Assembly: GCF_033095965.1 (NCBI RefSeq)
Contig: NZ_AP026801.1
Span: forward strand, 1 to 64,000
Reading direction: 5' to 3'
Length of the DNA: 64,000 bases
Source: Xylocopilactobacillus apis
GTDB taxonomy: Bacteria; Bacillota; Bacilli; Lactobacillales; Lactobacillaceae
Positions 33,048-43,274 of the stretch are shown piece after piece; the first letter of the stretch is position 1, and every line of letters begins with the position of its first letter. Below the pieces are notes generated by a model, which saw only the letters and a list, made by a program, of their open reading frames with translations, had not been told where the DNA came from and made no database searches. A program made the position numbers and the translations under genes.

Positions 33048-33082
33048 TAAAGCTCAGTCAGAAGACTGGGTTTTATTTTTTT
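33048..33082 (+). terminator. Terminator upstream of paralogue 4
   Basis: CTCAGTC (33053-33059) pairs with GACTGGG (33064-33070), extended by A/T pairs, then a T run. Confidence 0.7.
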
Positions 33083-33146
33083 GGAATAATTTAAAAATAC
33101 AATAAACTTTAATCATGGATAGATAGCAAAAAGGTATAATGTTGAT

Positions 33147-36100
33147 ATGAAGATTACAAAGAGGAAATTTACGAATAAAGGGATTAAACTTAAGATTACT
33201 GGGATTTTCAGTACAGTCCTATTATTGGCTTCACCACTAACAAGTACATTTACTGCTTTTTACCAAACTGAACAAGTTCAAGCAAGCAATGTTTGGGATC
33301 GAGAAACTGATCCTTCTAATTCAAATGATTACGATCAGCTTCTGCAGAATGCAGGTCCTGCGGACGCAATAGTTGATTGGTATCCGACAAAAGATGCTTT
33401 AGGACCTGATCCGAGCGGGCAGGATTTAGTTAAGCAGCTGATCGATCTTTCGATTGCAACTAATGATTCTACTTCAATCACTCGTAAGATCTTGTTTAAT
33501 GATACGACAGGAAGTAATTCAAATGCGAGTTATCGTGATGTTTATGATAAGTACAACTTAGCTTTTGGATTTATTGCGCAAATTTTAAATTCAAAAGGAA
33601 TTGGCAGCGGGATCGGTCTTAACTTAAAACAAGGTGCTAAGACTAGTTCAAAAGATCAAGATCCCTTAAACGACAGCGGCAAAAGCGTTGTTTCTGGAAG
33701 AGTTACGGAAAAGCCAGGAATTGGCGAAGGAGTCAATGTCTCTGATGTTTTGGGGACTGCTTTTTTCGGGAATCCTGAAGATGGATATGCACAGATTTAC
33801 GTCAATGGCTACGATAATGTTGCGCAGAGTGAAGCTAATATTATTCGTGAAGCAACGAGCAGCATTACGATTGTTGCCGGCAGCAAAGGTACTGGCAAGA
33901 AAGCAACAGCCATTTTTAAACTGAACAATCGAACTTTGCCTGTTGGTGTTTCTAATTCGAAGCTCAATAATTATGTTGATGACAGTGTTTATGCGCTTGA
34001 TTCTACTAGTAAAGATGTTGCTGGGCTTAATTTGACGACGGCTTCGCAAAATTTTATTAATCAGCTTGATTTCTCAAAGACGCCGAAATTCTGGGTGACT
34101 GGTAACGACGGCAGCGGGACGATCGTTGTTCCACGTGGAACCACCGCTAAGCAAATTGCGGAACTAATCTCAAAGAGACAAATTGCAGGAAACAACACGC
34201 TTGATGAATCTGCACCGATGAAGGCAGTCCAGGCGGCAACTGCCCCCGGCGAACCTGATGCAAAGAACCCAATTGCTGGGACTAATAAGAAATGGGAAGA
34301 CGTGTCTTATAGTCACTTCTATGAGGGGACACAGAAGAATAAAATTGGTTCTGATGAAGTTGGGGTACCATGGGCAAATAACAGACTAGCTGGTGGGGCA
34401 GTTGATTCAAGATATAATAATGCTCTCAGTGTTCATTCCGGAATTGATGGGCCTGAAAGTTTTAATGATAATTCTACTATTTCTGGTTGGGAAACAAGAC
34501 TAAAAACGAAGCAGTATCGTGAGTATAATAATGTGTTTAATACCAACGAAGGCATCAAAACTAACGATTCAATAGAACTTTATCCTGGAAACACCCTTAG
34601 TCCTGTTTTTATAACTGATCCGAACAATAAGCCAACAACTGATGGGTGGTTTGGCGGCAACGATCATCTAATAGACACTAATAAGCTTTTTAACAATGGA
34701 AATTGGACTACTAAGTCAGCTTCTAGTCTGCCTGACGTCAAAACTTCTGAGGGTTCACCTTTTGAAGAAACAAAACGTCAGAATGATTTGCTTCCTGCAA
34801 AAAATATGAATCAAGATGTAAATGTTGCTGGAACATCAGATCACACCAAGTCTTCAAATATTGGTAAAGTGAAGCATTTATTTACCCCATCAAGTTATTT
34901 TAAAGAATCATATGACGCTAATCACTTTGTGACTAACAGTCCGGAGCTGCAAGATAGTAATGTAGATTCGATTGCTAAATCTATTTCAAGTAACGGCAGT
35001 TTTAATGACAAAAGCGCTGATGGGCAGATTCAAAAGAGTTTTACTTATGAAGCACCGGTGTCATCTTGGATTTACAAATCATACGATAATCCTTATTCGA
35101 CGGTCATGAGCAGTGCGGGAGCTCAAACCACCGATGGGGAACCGTTAAAAGAAGATAACTCGAATTCGACGATTAAGCCGCAAGAGTGGTTAGATTTAGA
35201 CGATCCAAACAATCCAGAGGCAACCAAGGGAATTCACATTGGTGCTCAAAAAGGGACGGCATATTCAAAACAAACTGATCGAGTCGAGCCAGCTGATGGT
35301 TATGGAGATACTTATTTTTATGCGGGAGTATACCCGACTAATAAACCTGCAGGAGATCCAGATTCCACTTTAAAAATACCTTTCCCGGACGAAGGGGGTC
35401 GTACAAATAGGTGGATCAGATTTGGATCTGGTTCAGCAGGAACATTGGTTAAATATGGTGCAGTTGGGACCGACGGAGAAGATGTTGAAAACGATGAAAC
35501 ACAAGGTGTTCCTACAGTTAGTGGGAGCTCAGGTTTTGGAATTGATTTTATAACTGGTGGTACGGGAGGCACTAGTTATAACATGAATAGGATAGTTAAT
35601 GGAGTTACATATCCTAATAGTTCAGGAATTACTAATATCCTTAATAAGGACGGTAATAATTTTAGTAATATTCATATTTGGGATGATTCCCAGTATTTTG
35701 TTCAGACATGGGATAAGAACACTACTGTTAAAGATGACAATGGAAATCGAACTTTAAATGTTAAACCGCTGATTTACAACAAAAATGTGAGTTTTGACAG
35801 AGATTCTATTGGTAAAGTTGACTCTCCTAATTTTGAAGCCAAGTATTATTTAGCTGGTTATGTTCGTTTTTATTCGGGAGCTCCTGGATCTGTTGCTTTT
35901 TACCTTTTAGGTGATCACATCAATCAGACAAAAGCATCTAAGCGGGCGTACTACAATTCCAATCTATACAATAATCCAAGCGGGGAGTTTTCAAAAGGGA
36001 ATGCAGCGCATAAGAACAATAGTCGGTTCTTCGTCTCACAAGATTTCTCAATTGGACCCGTGTCTAGCGATATGATTAATGATCCGGGAGGCGATGACTT

Positions 36101-37892
36101 AACGCTTAATGGTGTTACTTATCCAGCGAAAAAAGACTCACCAGGCGCAACACCAGAAGAGAATGCGGAAAAGATTCTTAAGCTCGCGGTGTTATATAAT
36201 GATCCAACGCAAAATCCGAACAACAAAGCAGCTGATCCAAGCGTTAAAGCAGAGTTCACTGATTCGGGCACTGACGGCAATGGTCACGGAACTGACGGTA
36301 CTGGCTACAAGCTAGTAACGATCGCTGATGCCGCGAGGAAGCAGGGTATTACCGAAGATGAGTTGGCAGCAGAAGTTGCTAAAGTTACGAAAAAGAATCC
36401 CAACACCGTTAAACATACAAAGTGGGTGGAAGCAACTTTACCTCGTATTAAACAAAATGCCGGCCGGGCACGGATTAACGTCGTCATTTATGATAAGGCT
36501 GCTGTTTCAGCGCCGGATGATAATAAACCGACTGAACCCGTTAAACCAACTAAGCCGTCATTTTCAGTAACTGATGTCAGTCAAGGAAATGATCCTTTTA
36601 ACAGTCAATTAAGTCCTTATACAACGACTTATGATGATGGAGCAGTCTTAAAAGCCGGAGACGTTCCGCAGAGCTTTAAGAATCTGCTTTTAAATACATT
36701 AGTAGCCGGAAATCCTGATTTTACCGGTTCACCAGAAAAGACTAAACAGTTGTTAGTGGGTGCTTTTCTAGACAGCTGGCAGCAAAATAATCGAGCCGGT
36801 TCCTCATTATATCTCTATGGTGGATTTGGGATTAGTAATACTGATTCCAAGCATTCATACGATCGGTGGCCGACAGGTTTTGACAGTAATACGGGAGACT
36901 ATCAGACGGCAATTACGAGGTTTCCAGGGAATTTCTATCGAGGGGTGCAGGATTTAAAACTCGTCGACGGGAAGTCTTCAATAAAAGGAATTTCGGCTGA
37001 TTCGCTCACGGCTGATGTCAGCAAACTTGATTTAAGCAAAGCGGGCACGTATCCGGTAGTATTTACTTACACCAATCCTGACAATAAGGATAGTAAATCA
37101 AGCATTACGGTTCCAATTACGGTTGCTGATCAATCAGCACCAATTTTTACCTTCCAAAATAGTGATGATTCAACGATTTACGTCGGTGATAACTTTGACC
37201 CTAACAGTGGTTTTAAGGTTGTCGGTTCTTGGAGTATTTTCCATCAGTATCAAGGCAATTATAATAGCATTCAAAACTATGCAGGAATTGCCCGTGATGC
37301 AAAAGGTAATCCGGAAGTGTCGGTGACTGGTTCAGTAAATACTCTGAGGCCAGGCATTTATCAATTGACTTATAAAGCGACTAATACGAGTGGCCTTACG
37401 ACGACAATGGTCAGAAACATTACAGTTTTGCCAAGGGAGACTACTGGTGACTGGAAGGCGACGCCTTTAAAGGCAATCGGATATATTAATTACGTTCCTG
37501 GCTATGGCATTATGGTTTATGACGCACCGGCGGGGAATAAGACGGGCCAGCGATTGGCACATGGCAGTTCGTGGAAGATTAGCCAAAAAGCAATCAATGC
37601 AAAAGGCGAGATTTTCTACCGCGTGGGTCGTAATCAATGGATCAACGGCAAATATGTATCATTTAGTCCAATTGATAGCTTTATCCCACTCAAAGGGGAA
37701 GTAACGATCGTTTATGAGAAAGGCTATGGCGTTAATCTTTGGAAGAGCGCTGGTACGTCCGGTGGTTTTTATCCAGAAAGAAAGCTCATGACCGATACGC
37801 GCTGGAAGACATCCGGCAAACAAAACGGCTTCTATAAAGTTGGCAAAGATCAGTGGATCCAAGGCGACTATGCCAGTTTTAAATCATACTAA
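33147..37892 (+). CDS. Large secreted SLAP-like surface protein, paralogue 4
   Basis: The protein has 1581 residues. The signal peptide has an unusually long basic head (KITKRKFTNKGIKLK) before the hydrophobic core, with cleavage likely near VQA (about residue 46). The N-terminal domain opens SNVWDRETDP rather than NNWDYDVDNP but then follows the family (YDQLLQNAGPAD, VDWYP, YAQIYVNGYDNVAQS). The variable centre is about residues 365-890. A Gly/Asp motif GTDGNGHGTDGTG (about 1043-1055) precedes KLVTIADAA and KWVEATLPR. An Ig-like domain and two SLAP/DUF5776-like repeats end YASFKSY. The only likely -10 box, TATAAT (33135-33140), lies 6 bp before the ATG, so the mRNA may be leaderless; AAAGG there is too far for a normal ribosome site. 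Confidence 0.85.
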   Translation: MKITKRKFTNKGIKLKITGIFSTVLLLASPLTSTFTAFYQTEQVQASNVWDRETDPSNSNDYDQLLQNAGPADAIVDWYPTKDALGPDPSGQDLVKQLIDLSIATNDSTSITRKILFNDTTGSNSNASYRDVYDKYNLAFGFIAQILNSKGIGSGIGLNLKQGAKTSSKDQDPLNDSGKSVVSGRVTEKPGIGEGVNVSDVLGTAFFGNPEDGYAQIYVNGYDNVAQSEANIIREATSSITIVAGSKGTGKKATAIFKLNNRTLPVGVSNSKLNNYVDDSVYALDSTSKDVAGLNLTTASQNFINQLDFSKTPKFWVTGNDGSGTIVVPRGTTAKQIAELISKRQIAGNNTLDESAPMKAVQAATAPGEPDAKNPIAGTNKKWEDVSYSHFYEGTQKNKIGSDEVGVPWANNRLAGGAVDSRYNNALSVHSGIDGPESFNDNSTISGWETRLKTKQYREYNNVFNTNEGIKTNDSIELYPGNTLSPVFITDPNNKPTTDGWFGGNDHLIDTNKLFNNGNWTTKSASSLPDVKTSEGSPFEETKRQNDLLPAKNMNQDVNVAGTSDHTKSSNIGKVKHLFTPSSYFKESYDANHFVTNSPELQDSNVDSIAKSISSNGSFNDKSADGQIQKSFTYEAPVSSWIYKSYDNPYSTVMSSAGAQTTDGEPLKEDNSNSTIKPQEWLDLDDPNNPEATKGIHIGAQKGTAYSKQTDRVEPADGYGDTYFYAGVYPTNKPAGDPDSTLKIPFPDEGGRTNRWIRFGSGSAGTLVKYGAVGTDGEDVENDETQGVPTVSGSSGFGIDFITGGTGGTSYNMNRIVNGVTYPNSSGITNILNKDGNNFSNIHIWDDSQYFVQTWDKNTTVKDDNGNRTLNVKPLIYNKNVSFDRDSIGKVDSPNFEAKYYLAGYVRFYSGAPGSVAFYLLGDHINQTKASKRAYYNSNLYNNPSGEFSKGNAAHKNNSRFFVSQDFSIGPVSSDMINDPGGDDLTLNGVTYPAKKDSPGATPEENAEKILKLAVLYNDPTQNPNNKAADPSVKAEFTDSGTDGNGHGTDGTGYKLVTIADAARKQGITEDELAAEVAKVTKKNPNTVKHTKWVEATLPRIKQNAGRARINVVIYDKAAVSAPDDNKPTEPVKPTKPSFSVTDVSQGNDPFNSQLSPYTTTYDDGAVLKAGDVPQSFKNLLLNTLVAGNPDFTGSPEKTKQLLVGAFLDSWQQNNRAGSSLYLYGGFGISNTDSKHSYDRWPTGFDSNTGDYQTAITRFPGNFYRGVQDLKLVDGKSSIKGISADSLTADVSKLDLSKAGTYPVVFTYTNPDNKDSKSSITVPITVADQSAPIFTFQNSDDSTIYVGDNFDPNSGFKVVGSWSIFHQYQGNYNSIQNYAGIARDAKGNPEVSVTGSVNTLRPGIYQLTYKATNTSGLTTTMVRNITVLPRETTGDWKATPLKAIGYINYVPGYGIMVYDAPAGNKTGQRLAHGSSWKISQKAINAKGEIFYRVGRNQWINGKYVSFSPIDSFIPLKGEVTIVYEKGYGVNLWKSAGTSGGFYPERKLMTDTRWKTSGKQNGFYKVGKDQWIQGDYASFKSY

Positions 37893-38004
37893 TCTTTCTT
37901 CCAAGTAAATCCGTCAAGGGGAACAATCCTTTATGTATCAAGGCTTCTCTTTCTGCCCAGTAAATCCAATGGTTCTTATATCTTTGACTATACTAGTTGA
38001 TCAC

Positions 38005-38025
38005 GCAAGTTTTAAATCATACTAA
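38005..38025 (+). pseudogene. Duplicated tail of paralogue 4
   Basis: The in-frame codons ASFKSY and stop, with AGTTTTAAATCATACTAAT identical to the end of the gene at 33147, recur 130 bp downstream of that end. This is a footprint of a duplication or recombination between paralogue 3' ends. Confidence 0.6.
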
Positions 38026-38033
38026 TATTGTAA

Positions 38034-38056
38034 AGCTTGAGAAATCGAGCTTTTTT
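38034..38056 (+). terminator. Terminator after paralogue 4
   Basis: AGCTTGA (38034-38040) pairs with TCGAGCT (38045-38051) with a GAAA loop and six T residues. Confidence 0.75.
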
Positions 38057-38059
38057 AGT

Positions 38060-38087
38060 TTGGTCCAGCCGGGAATTTAGTTATAAT
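38060..38087 (+). promoter_or_regulatory. Promoter of paralogue 5
   Basis: TTGGTC (38060-38065), 16 bp, TATAAT (38082-38087), leaving a leader of about 40 nt with a perfect AGGAGG before the ATG. Confidence 0.65.
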
Positions 38088-38133
38088 GAAGATACATAGT
38101 TATAGTTGATTACTTTACAAATAGGAGGAATTA

Positions 38134-41100
38134 ATGAAGTCAAAACTTACTAGTTTAGCTAGTATAGCTTTGTTGCTGCTGTCGCCAATAATGAGTGCGA
38201 TGTTTTCGCTGGTGCCGGTTCATGCTGAAAATAATTGGGACTACGATATTGATGATCCAGAACTTGGCGATTACGATAAATTACTGCAAAATGCAGGTCC
38301 AAGCGATGGAATTGTCGACTGGTATCCCACGAAAGATGCCATCAGTGACCATCCGACGGGCCAAAAGCTAGTTCAGCAGCTGATTGAACTCTCCATCGCG
38401 ACTAATGATAAGGATTCGAATGCGCGTAAAGTGCTTTTTAACGATACAACCGGCAACAACAGTAACGCTAATTATCGGGACACTTACGCTAAGTATAGTG
38501 TTGCGCTTGGTTTTATTGCTCAAATTTTAGATTTTAATAATGCTAAAAGTGGAGTTGGTGCGAAACTGGAACAGGCTGCAGTGGCTGGAGATAATGATCC
38601 GCAAGATCTTGACGGGACTAACGTAATCAGAGGTAAAATTTTAGAAGACCCGAGCAATAAGAATTTAGGCCATAATATCTCTGATGTTTTAGGGACAGCT
38701 TTTTTTGGTCAGGCTGATGATGCGTATGCCCAGATTTATGTAAATGGATATGATAACGTTGCGCAAAACGAAGCTAATATTGTTCGTGAAGCAACTTCGA
38801 GCATTACACTGGTTGCGCAAAGCAAGAGTACCGGCAAAAAGGCAACTGCTATTTTTAAACTGAATAATAAGACGATGCCTGAGGATATCAAAGAATCCAA
38901 GCTTAATAATTACGTTGACGGCAGTGTCTATGCGAAAGATTCAGATAACGGTACTGATATTGCTGGGCTCAATATGACCACTTCGCCGCAGTCGACGATC
39001 GATAATATCGCTTTTTCTAAGGAATCAACTTTTTGGATTGACGGGAAAAATGGCGATGGAACCGTTGTCGTGCCTCGTGGGACCACAGCAAAACAAATTG
39101 CTGATATTATTGCTAAGAAGCAGGTTAAAACGAACAACACTTTAGAAGGTTCGGCTCCAATGAAAGCTGTGCAGGCAGCAACAGGTGTTAATGCAAAAGA
39201 TGGCAATAAGAAGATTGGTAAATCTACATTAGGGAAAGTTTCTTACAATCACTTTTATCAGCGGGAGGCAGAACCGGTTAGACTTCATCACGTTCCGGAT
39301 AACGATGGAAATGACATAAGAATCGGAAATTCGAGCATTAATTCAGATAAGCCATCAGTACAGTCATATTATAATTATGCTCCAGCTGTAGCGTACGGAC
39401 CTAATGGACCGTTTGGTTTTTATGATGCTCAATTTAGAGAATACAACAATGTTTTTAATACTGATGTGGGAAGTAAAGGTACTGGAGATCCAGAATCGCA
39501 TAATTACGATGACGTTAAAGTTTTTGGATCTGCTAATCATCATTCGCCCAATTATCTTACTGGTCAAGACAATGTACCAACTAAAGATGGATGGTTTGGC
39601 GGAGCTGCTTCAAACGCTGATCTGCATATGATCGATACTAACGTGCTTTTTAATGGAATCTGGAATACAAAATCTTCCAAAGAAATTCCCAATGTAGATA
39701 CTTCTGAGGGTTATCCTTATGACGTACCAGGAAGTAAAAAGGATGATTCAACTGATTATTCAAATTCGATTTATCCTGATCGGACAAAGACTGGAGCAAA
39801 GCTTGCTGGTGTTGAGGGAGAGAAAGCACCTGATTTCTATCCCACATTTCCTACATATGATGCTGATCCAACTAAGAAATTTACTGATGTTGGTAAGGTA
39901 AAACATTTATTTTCTCCTTCTAGTTACTTTAAAGAATCCTATGATGCCAATCACTTTGCCATGAACAGTCCAAAGATTCAGGCTTCTAGTTCTGATGAAA
40001 TTGCAAAAGAAATTTCTAATAATGGCAGTTTTACCGATACTTCAGTTAATGGTGAGATCAAGAAAAGTTTTACCTACGAAGTGCCAGTTGAATCATGGGT
40101 TTATAAATCTTATAACAATCCTTATTCTACCGTTATGAGCAGTGGGGGTGCGCAGACAAGGGACGGTAATCCGATTGAATCAAAATGGGAAAACTCAACA
40201 ATTCAACCGCAGGAAGCAATGAATTATGGTGATACCAATGAAGAGTTCCCTAAGAAGGATGATCCGAAAACAATTCCGTTAACTTCCGATACTACAGCTA
40301 AAATTGTACAGAAAACGGGGACAGGTCTTGAAGGATTATATTTTTACGCGGGAGTTTATAATACGAGAGTTTCTTCCGGAGACCCTGCATTAAAAGTCAG
40401 AGTGCCTGACCCATCAGGTTCAGGGTCTACTGATCCGATCTTCACTCTTACAGCACCTGGAGGGCCAGCTAATAATCAGGGAATTTTAAATAAATTCGGT
40501 TTAATTGGAACTGATGGCTTGAATGTAGGAAGTGGAAATATTATAGGGATAGAAAAAGGAAATGATATTTCTACTAATCCAATAGTTGTGTATGATCACG
40601 ATTTGAATATGGGAGATGTGATTTCGAGAAACCAAAAGTATCACTTTCTTGGAGATACGCCATCATTTTCGATGAATCCTGATTTCAAGTATGCTAGTTT
40701 TGCAGATGATTCTCAGTCTTTCGTTCAAGTGTGGGATAAAAATAAGACAACGAAAAATAGCGATGGCAGTTACACCGACACTCCAGCGCCTCTAATTTAT
40801 AACAAAAATGCAGCAGACCATCATAGTGGATATGATTCAAGTACTTTAGGACAAGTGGACTCCCCAAATTTTGAAGCAAAATATTATTTAGCCGGTTCAG
40901 TAAAACTTACTGCTGATCCTGGAAGTCCAGGGAAATATAAAGTTAGTGATATGACAATGAACGATCACTTGATTCAAACTGCAGCATCAAAGCGAGCCTA
41001 TTTTAATTCCAATCTCTACAATAACCCTAAAGGGGAATTCTCAAAAGAAAATGCCAATCATAAAAACAATAGCCGCTTCTTTGTCTCGCAAGATTTCTCA

Positions 41101-42954
41101 ATTGGGCCGGTATCAACTGATATGATTACAGATCCAGGTCTGCCAGGTTCTGGGATTACAATTAATGGAACTTACTATCCGTATGCCAAAAATGATCCTG
41201 CTGGTAAATCCACTGAAGATAATGCTGCTAAAATTTTACAATTAGCTGTGAAGTATAATGATCCAACGCAAAATTCAGATAACAATGAAGGGGATAAACA
41301 GCCGCGAAAAGAATTCACTGATTCAGGAACCGATGGCAATGGTCACGGGACTGACGGGACCGGCTATAAATTAGTCACCATTGATGATGCAGCTGCAAAA
41401 CAAGGTGTAGCGACCGAAAGTTTAGCAGGAGAAGTAGCTAAAGTTACTGGTAAATCAATTAATGATGTTAAACAAACTAAGTGGGTTGAAGCAACATTAC
41501 CAAGAGTTAAAAAGAATGCCGGTAAAGTTCGCATCAACGTGGTAATTTATGACAAAGCAGCCGTTTCTGCTCCTAGTAAACAAGATACGAAGCCATCATT
41601 TTCGACAACCGATATTAGCGGGGGCAACGATCCGTTCAACGTTAGTTTTAGACCATATACAACCACTTATGACGACGGCGCAGTTTTAAAATCAGCCGAT
41701 GTACCACAGAACTTCAAGAATTTATTGAGCAAAGTGCTGGTTGCTGGTAATCCTGATTTAGTCGGCAGCACCGCAAAGCTGCAGCAGATTTTGGTTAGTT
41801 CGTTCCTCGCCAGCTGGCAGCAAAATGACGGCAGTTTTAACCAAACTGATACCGGCTTGGGAGTTAGTTCGCCGCTTTATCTTTATGGCGGTTTTGGCAT
41901 CAGCAATTCCGATACCAAGAATTCCTATGCTCAGTGGCCAAAAGGGTACGCTGATAACAGCAGTGAATATCAGAGCATTATTAATAATTACCCGGATGAT
42001 TTTTATCGTGGGAGCAATGATTTGAAAACTGTTAATGGCAGCACAATTAAAGGTATCCCATTTTCAACTTTGAGCGCTGATGTCAGCAAGGTCGACGTAA
42101 CTAAGGCGGGGACTTATCCCGTAGTTTATACGTACACTAATCCAAATAATGCGAGTGATGCAGCCAAAATTACCGTACCTGTGACAGTAGGTGATGCTAG
42201 CACACCGGTATTTAGTTTTCAAAAGACAACAGATTTAGCAATTCATGTGGGAGATAGTTTTAAGGATAACGACTATAAAGTTGTCGGTTCGTGGGCCATT
42301 TTCAATAAATACGGCGGAGATTACAATAAGATCTCTAATTATGAAGGGATCGCCAAGAACTCAGACGGGACCCCCCGGGTGACGGTAAAGGGCATAGTAG
42401 ATACTCTGAGGCCAGGAATTTATCAATTAACTTATAAAGCAACGAGTACGACAGGTGCTGTTACGGAGATGGTGCGTAATATCACAGTTTTACCAAAAGA
42501 AACTGCTGCTGATTGGACAATTACTAATAACAAAGCAGTCGGCTACATTAATTATGTACCGGGCTATGGAATCATGGTCTACAATGCGCCGGGCGGAACT
42601 TCAACAGGTGTGAGATTAAATCACGGAACTGCTTGGAAGATTGGTCAAAAAGCCGTCAACGCCAAAGGTGAGGTTTTTTACCGGGTTGGCAGTAACCAAT
42701 GGATTAATGGCAAGTATGTCTCATTTAGTCCGATCACTACAATGATTCTGTTAAAAGGTGACGTCCAGATTGTCTATAAGAAGGGTTATGGCGTCAACCT
42801 TTGGAAGTCAGCAAGCACTACAGGCGGTTACTATCCAGGACGCAAACTCATGCATGGCAGCCGCTGGAAGACCTCCGGCAAACAAAATGGCTTCTATAAA
42901 GTTGGTAAGGATCAGTGGATCCAGGGCGACTATGTCAGTTTTAAAGAATATTAA
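38134..42954 (+). CDS. Large secreted SLAP-like surface protein, paralogue 5
   Basis: The protein has 1606 residues. ATG follows AGGAGG with ideal spacing. The signal peptide is shorter than in the other copies and ends near VHA (about residue 30). The N-terminal domain opens ENNWDYDIDDP. The centre (about 350-900) has unique His/Tyr/Asp-rich stretches. The Gly/Asp motif GTDGNGHGTDGTG recurs here (about 1066-1078), shared only with paralogue 4. The C-terminal region, Ig-like domain and two SLAP/DUF5776-like repeats follow, ending YVSFKEY. It clusters with paralogue 4 in the KWVEATLPR block and with paralogue 6 in the N-terminal GHNISDVLGTAFF block. Confidence 0.85.
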   Translation: MKSKLTSLASIALLLLSPIMSAMFSLVPVHAENNWDYDIDDPELGDYDKLLQNAGPSDGIVDWYPTKDAISDHPTGQKLVQQLIELSIATNDKDSNARKVLFNDTTGNNSNANYRDTYAKYSVALGFIAQILDFNNAKSGVGAKLEQAAVAGDNDPQDLDGTNVIRGKILEDPSNKNLGHNISDVLGTAFFGQADDAYAQIYVNGYDNVAQNEANIVREATSSITLVAQSKSTGKKATAIFKLNNKTMPEDIKESKLNNYVDGSVYAKDSDNGTDIAGLNMTTSPQSTIDNIAFSKESTFWIDGKNGDGTVVVPRGTTAKQIADIIAKKQVKTNNTLEGSAPMKAVQAATGVNAKDGNKKIGKSTLGKVSYNHFYQREAEPVRLHHVPDNDGNDIRIGNSSINSDKPSVQSYYNYAPAVAYGPNGPFGFYDAQFREYNNVFNTDVGSKGTGDPESHNYDDVKVFGSANHHSPNYLTGQDNVPTKDGWFGGAASNADLHMIDTNVLFNGIWNTKSSKEIPNVDTSEGYPYDVPGSKKDDSTDYSNSIYPDRTKTGAKLAGVEGEKAPDFYPTFPTYDADPTKKFTDVGKVKHLFSPSSYFKESYDANHFAMNSPKIQASSSDEIAKEISNNGSFTDTSVNGEIKKSFTYEVPVESWVYKSYNNPYSTVMSSGGAQTRDGNPIESKWENSTIQPQEAMNYGDTNEEFPKKDDPKTIPLTSDTTAKIVQKTGTGLEGLYFYAGVYNTRVSSGDPALKVRVPDPSGSGSTDPIFTLTAPGGPANNQGILNKFGLIGTDGLNVGSGNIIGIEKGNDISTNPIVVYDHDLNMGDVISRNQKYHFLGDTPSFSMNPDFKYASFADDSQSFVQVWDKNKTTKNSDGSYTDTPAPLIYNKNAADHHSGYDSSTLGQVDSPNFEAKYYLAGSVKLTADPGSPGKYKVSDMTMNDHLIQTAASKRAYFNSNLYNNPKGEFSKENANHKNNSRFFVSQDFSIGPVSTDMITDPGLPGSGITINGTYYPYAKNDPAGKSTEDNAAKILQLAVKYNDPTQNSDNNEGDKQPRKEFTDSGTDGNGHGTDGTGYKLVTIDDAAAKQGVATESLAGEVAKVTGKSINDVKQTKWVEATLPRVKKNAGKVRINVVIYDKAAVSAPSKQDTKPSFSTTDISGGNDPFNVSFRPYTTTYDDGAVLKSADVPQNFKNLLSKVLVAGNPDLVGSTAKLQQILVSSFLASWQQNDGSFNQTDTGLGVSSPLYLYGGFGISNSDTKNSYAQWPKGYADNSSEYQSIINNYPDDFYRGSNDLKTVNGSTIKGIPFSTLSADVSKVDVTKAGTYPVVYTYTNPNNASDAAKITVPVTVGDASTPVFSFQKTTDLAIHVGDSFKDNDYKVVGSWAIFNKYGGDYNKISNYEGIAKNSDGTPRVTVKGIVDTLRPGIYQLTYKATSTTGAVTEMVRNITVLPKETAADWTITNNKAVGYINYVPGYGIMVYNAPGGTSTGVRLNHGTAWKIGQKAVNAKGEVFYRVGSNQWINGKYVSFSPITTMILLKGDVQIVYKKGYGVNLWKSASTTGGYYPGRKLMHGSRWKTSGKQNGFYKVGKDQWIQGDYVSFKEY

Positions 42955-42973
42955 TAAAATAAATTGCATAAAG

Positions 42974-43008
42974 AAGGATTCGGAGCAACTTACCGAGTCC
43001 TTTTTTAA
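42974..43008 (+). terminator. Terminator after paralogue 5 (shared type)
   Basis: AAGGATTCGG (42974-42983) pairs with CCGAGTCCTT (42993-43002), then T residues. Confidence 0.85.
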
Positions 43009-43224
43009 TGTTTGCTTAATCCTGTAATACAGACTATTATTAAATAAGGCATTTTAATTTTAAAAAAACATTTGAGTTTACAATAACAATCAAACCTTAT
43101 ATTTGGTTCCTAGAAAATTTACTAAGCCTAATATTTGGGCATGTACTTTTCATTTATTTATATCAGACAGCAAAGCCGTGTTCAAACAATCGGATCACTG
43201 CCACATAGCATATTTAAGTAATAT

Positions 43225-43233
43225 TTATCCACA
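43225..43233 (+). promoter_or_regulatory. Perfect DnaA box upstream of the second BspA-type gene
   Basis: TTATCCACA at 43225-43233, 41 bp before the ATG at 43275. It could link expression to DnaA or be chance. The rest of the gap from 43009 is AT-rich; an 82-codon frame in it has no ribosome site and overlaps the next gene, and I see no other feature. Confidence 0.4.
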
Positions 43234-43274
43234 ATTTAATAATAAATGTAAATTTGTAAATCGGGAGGCAGTCG

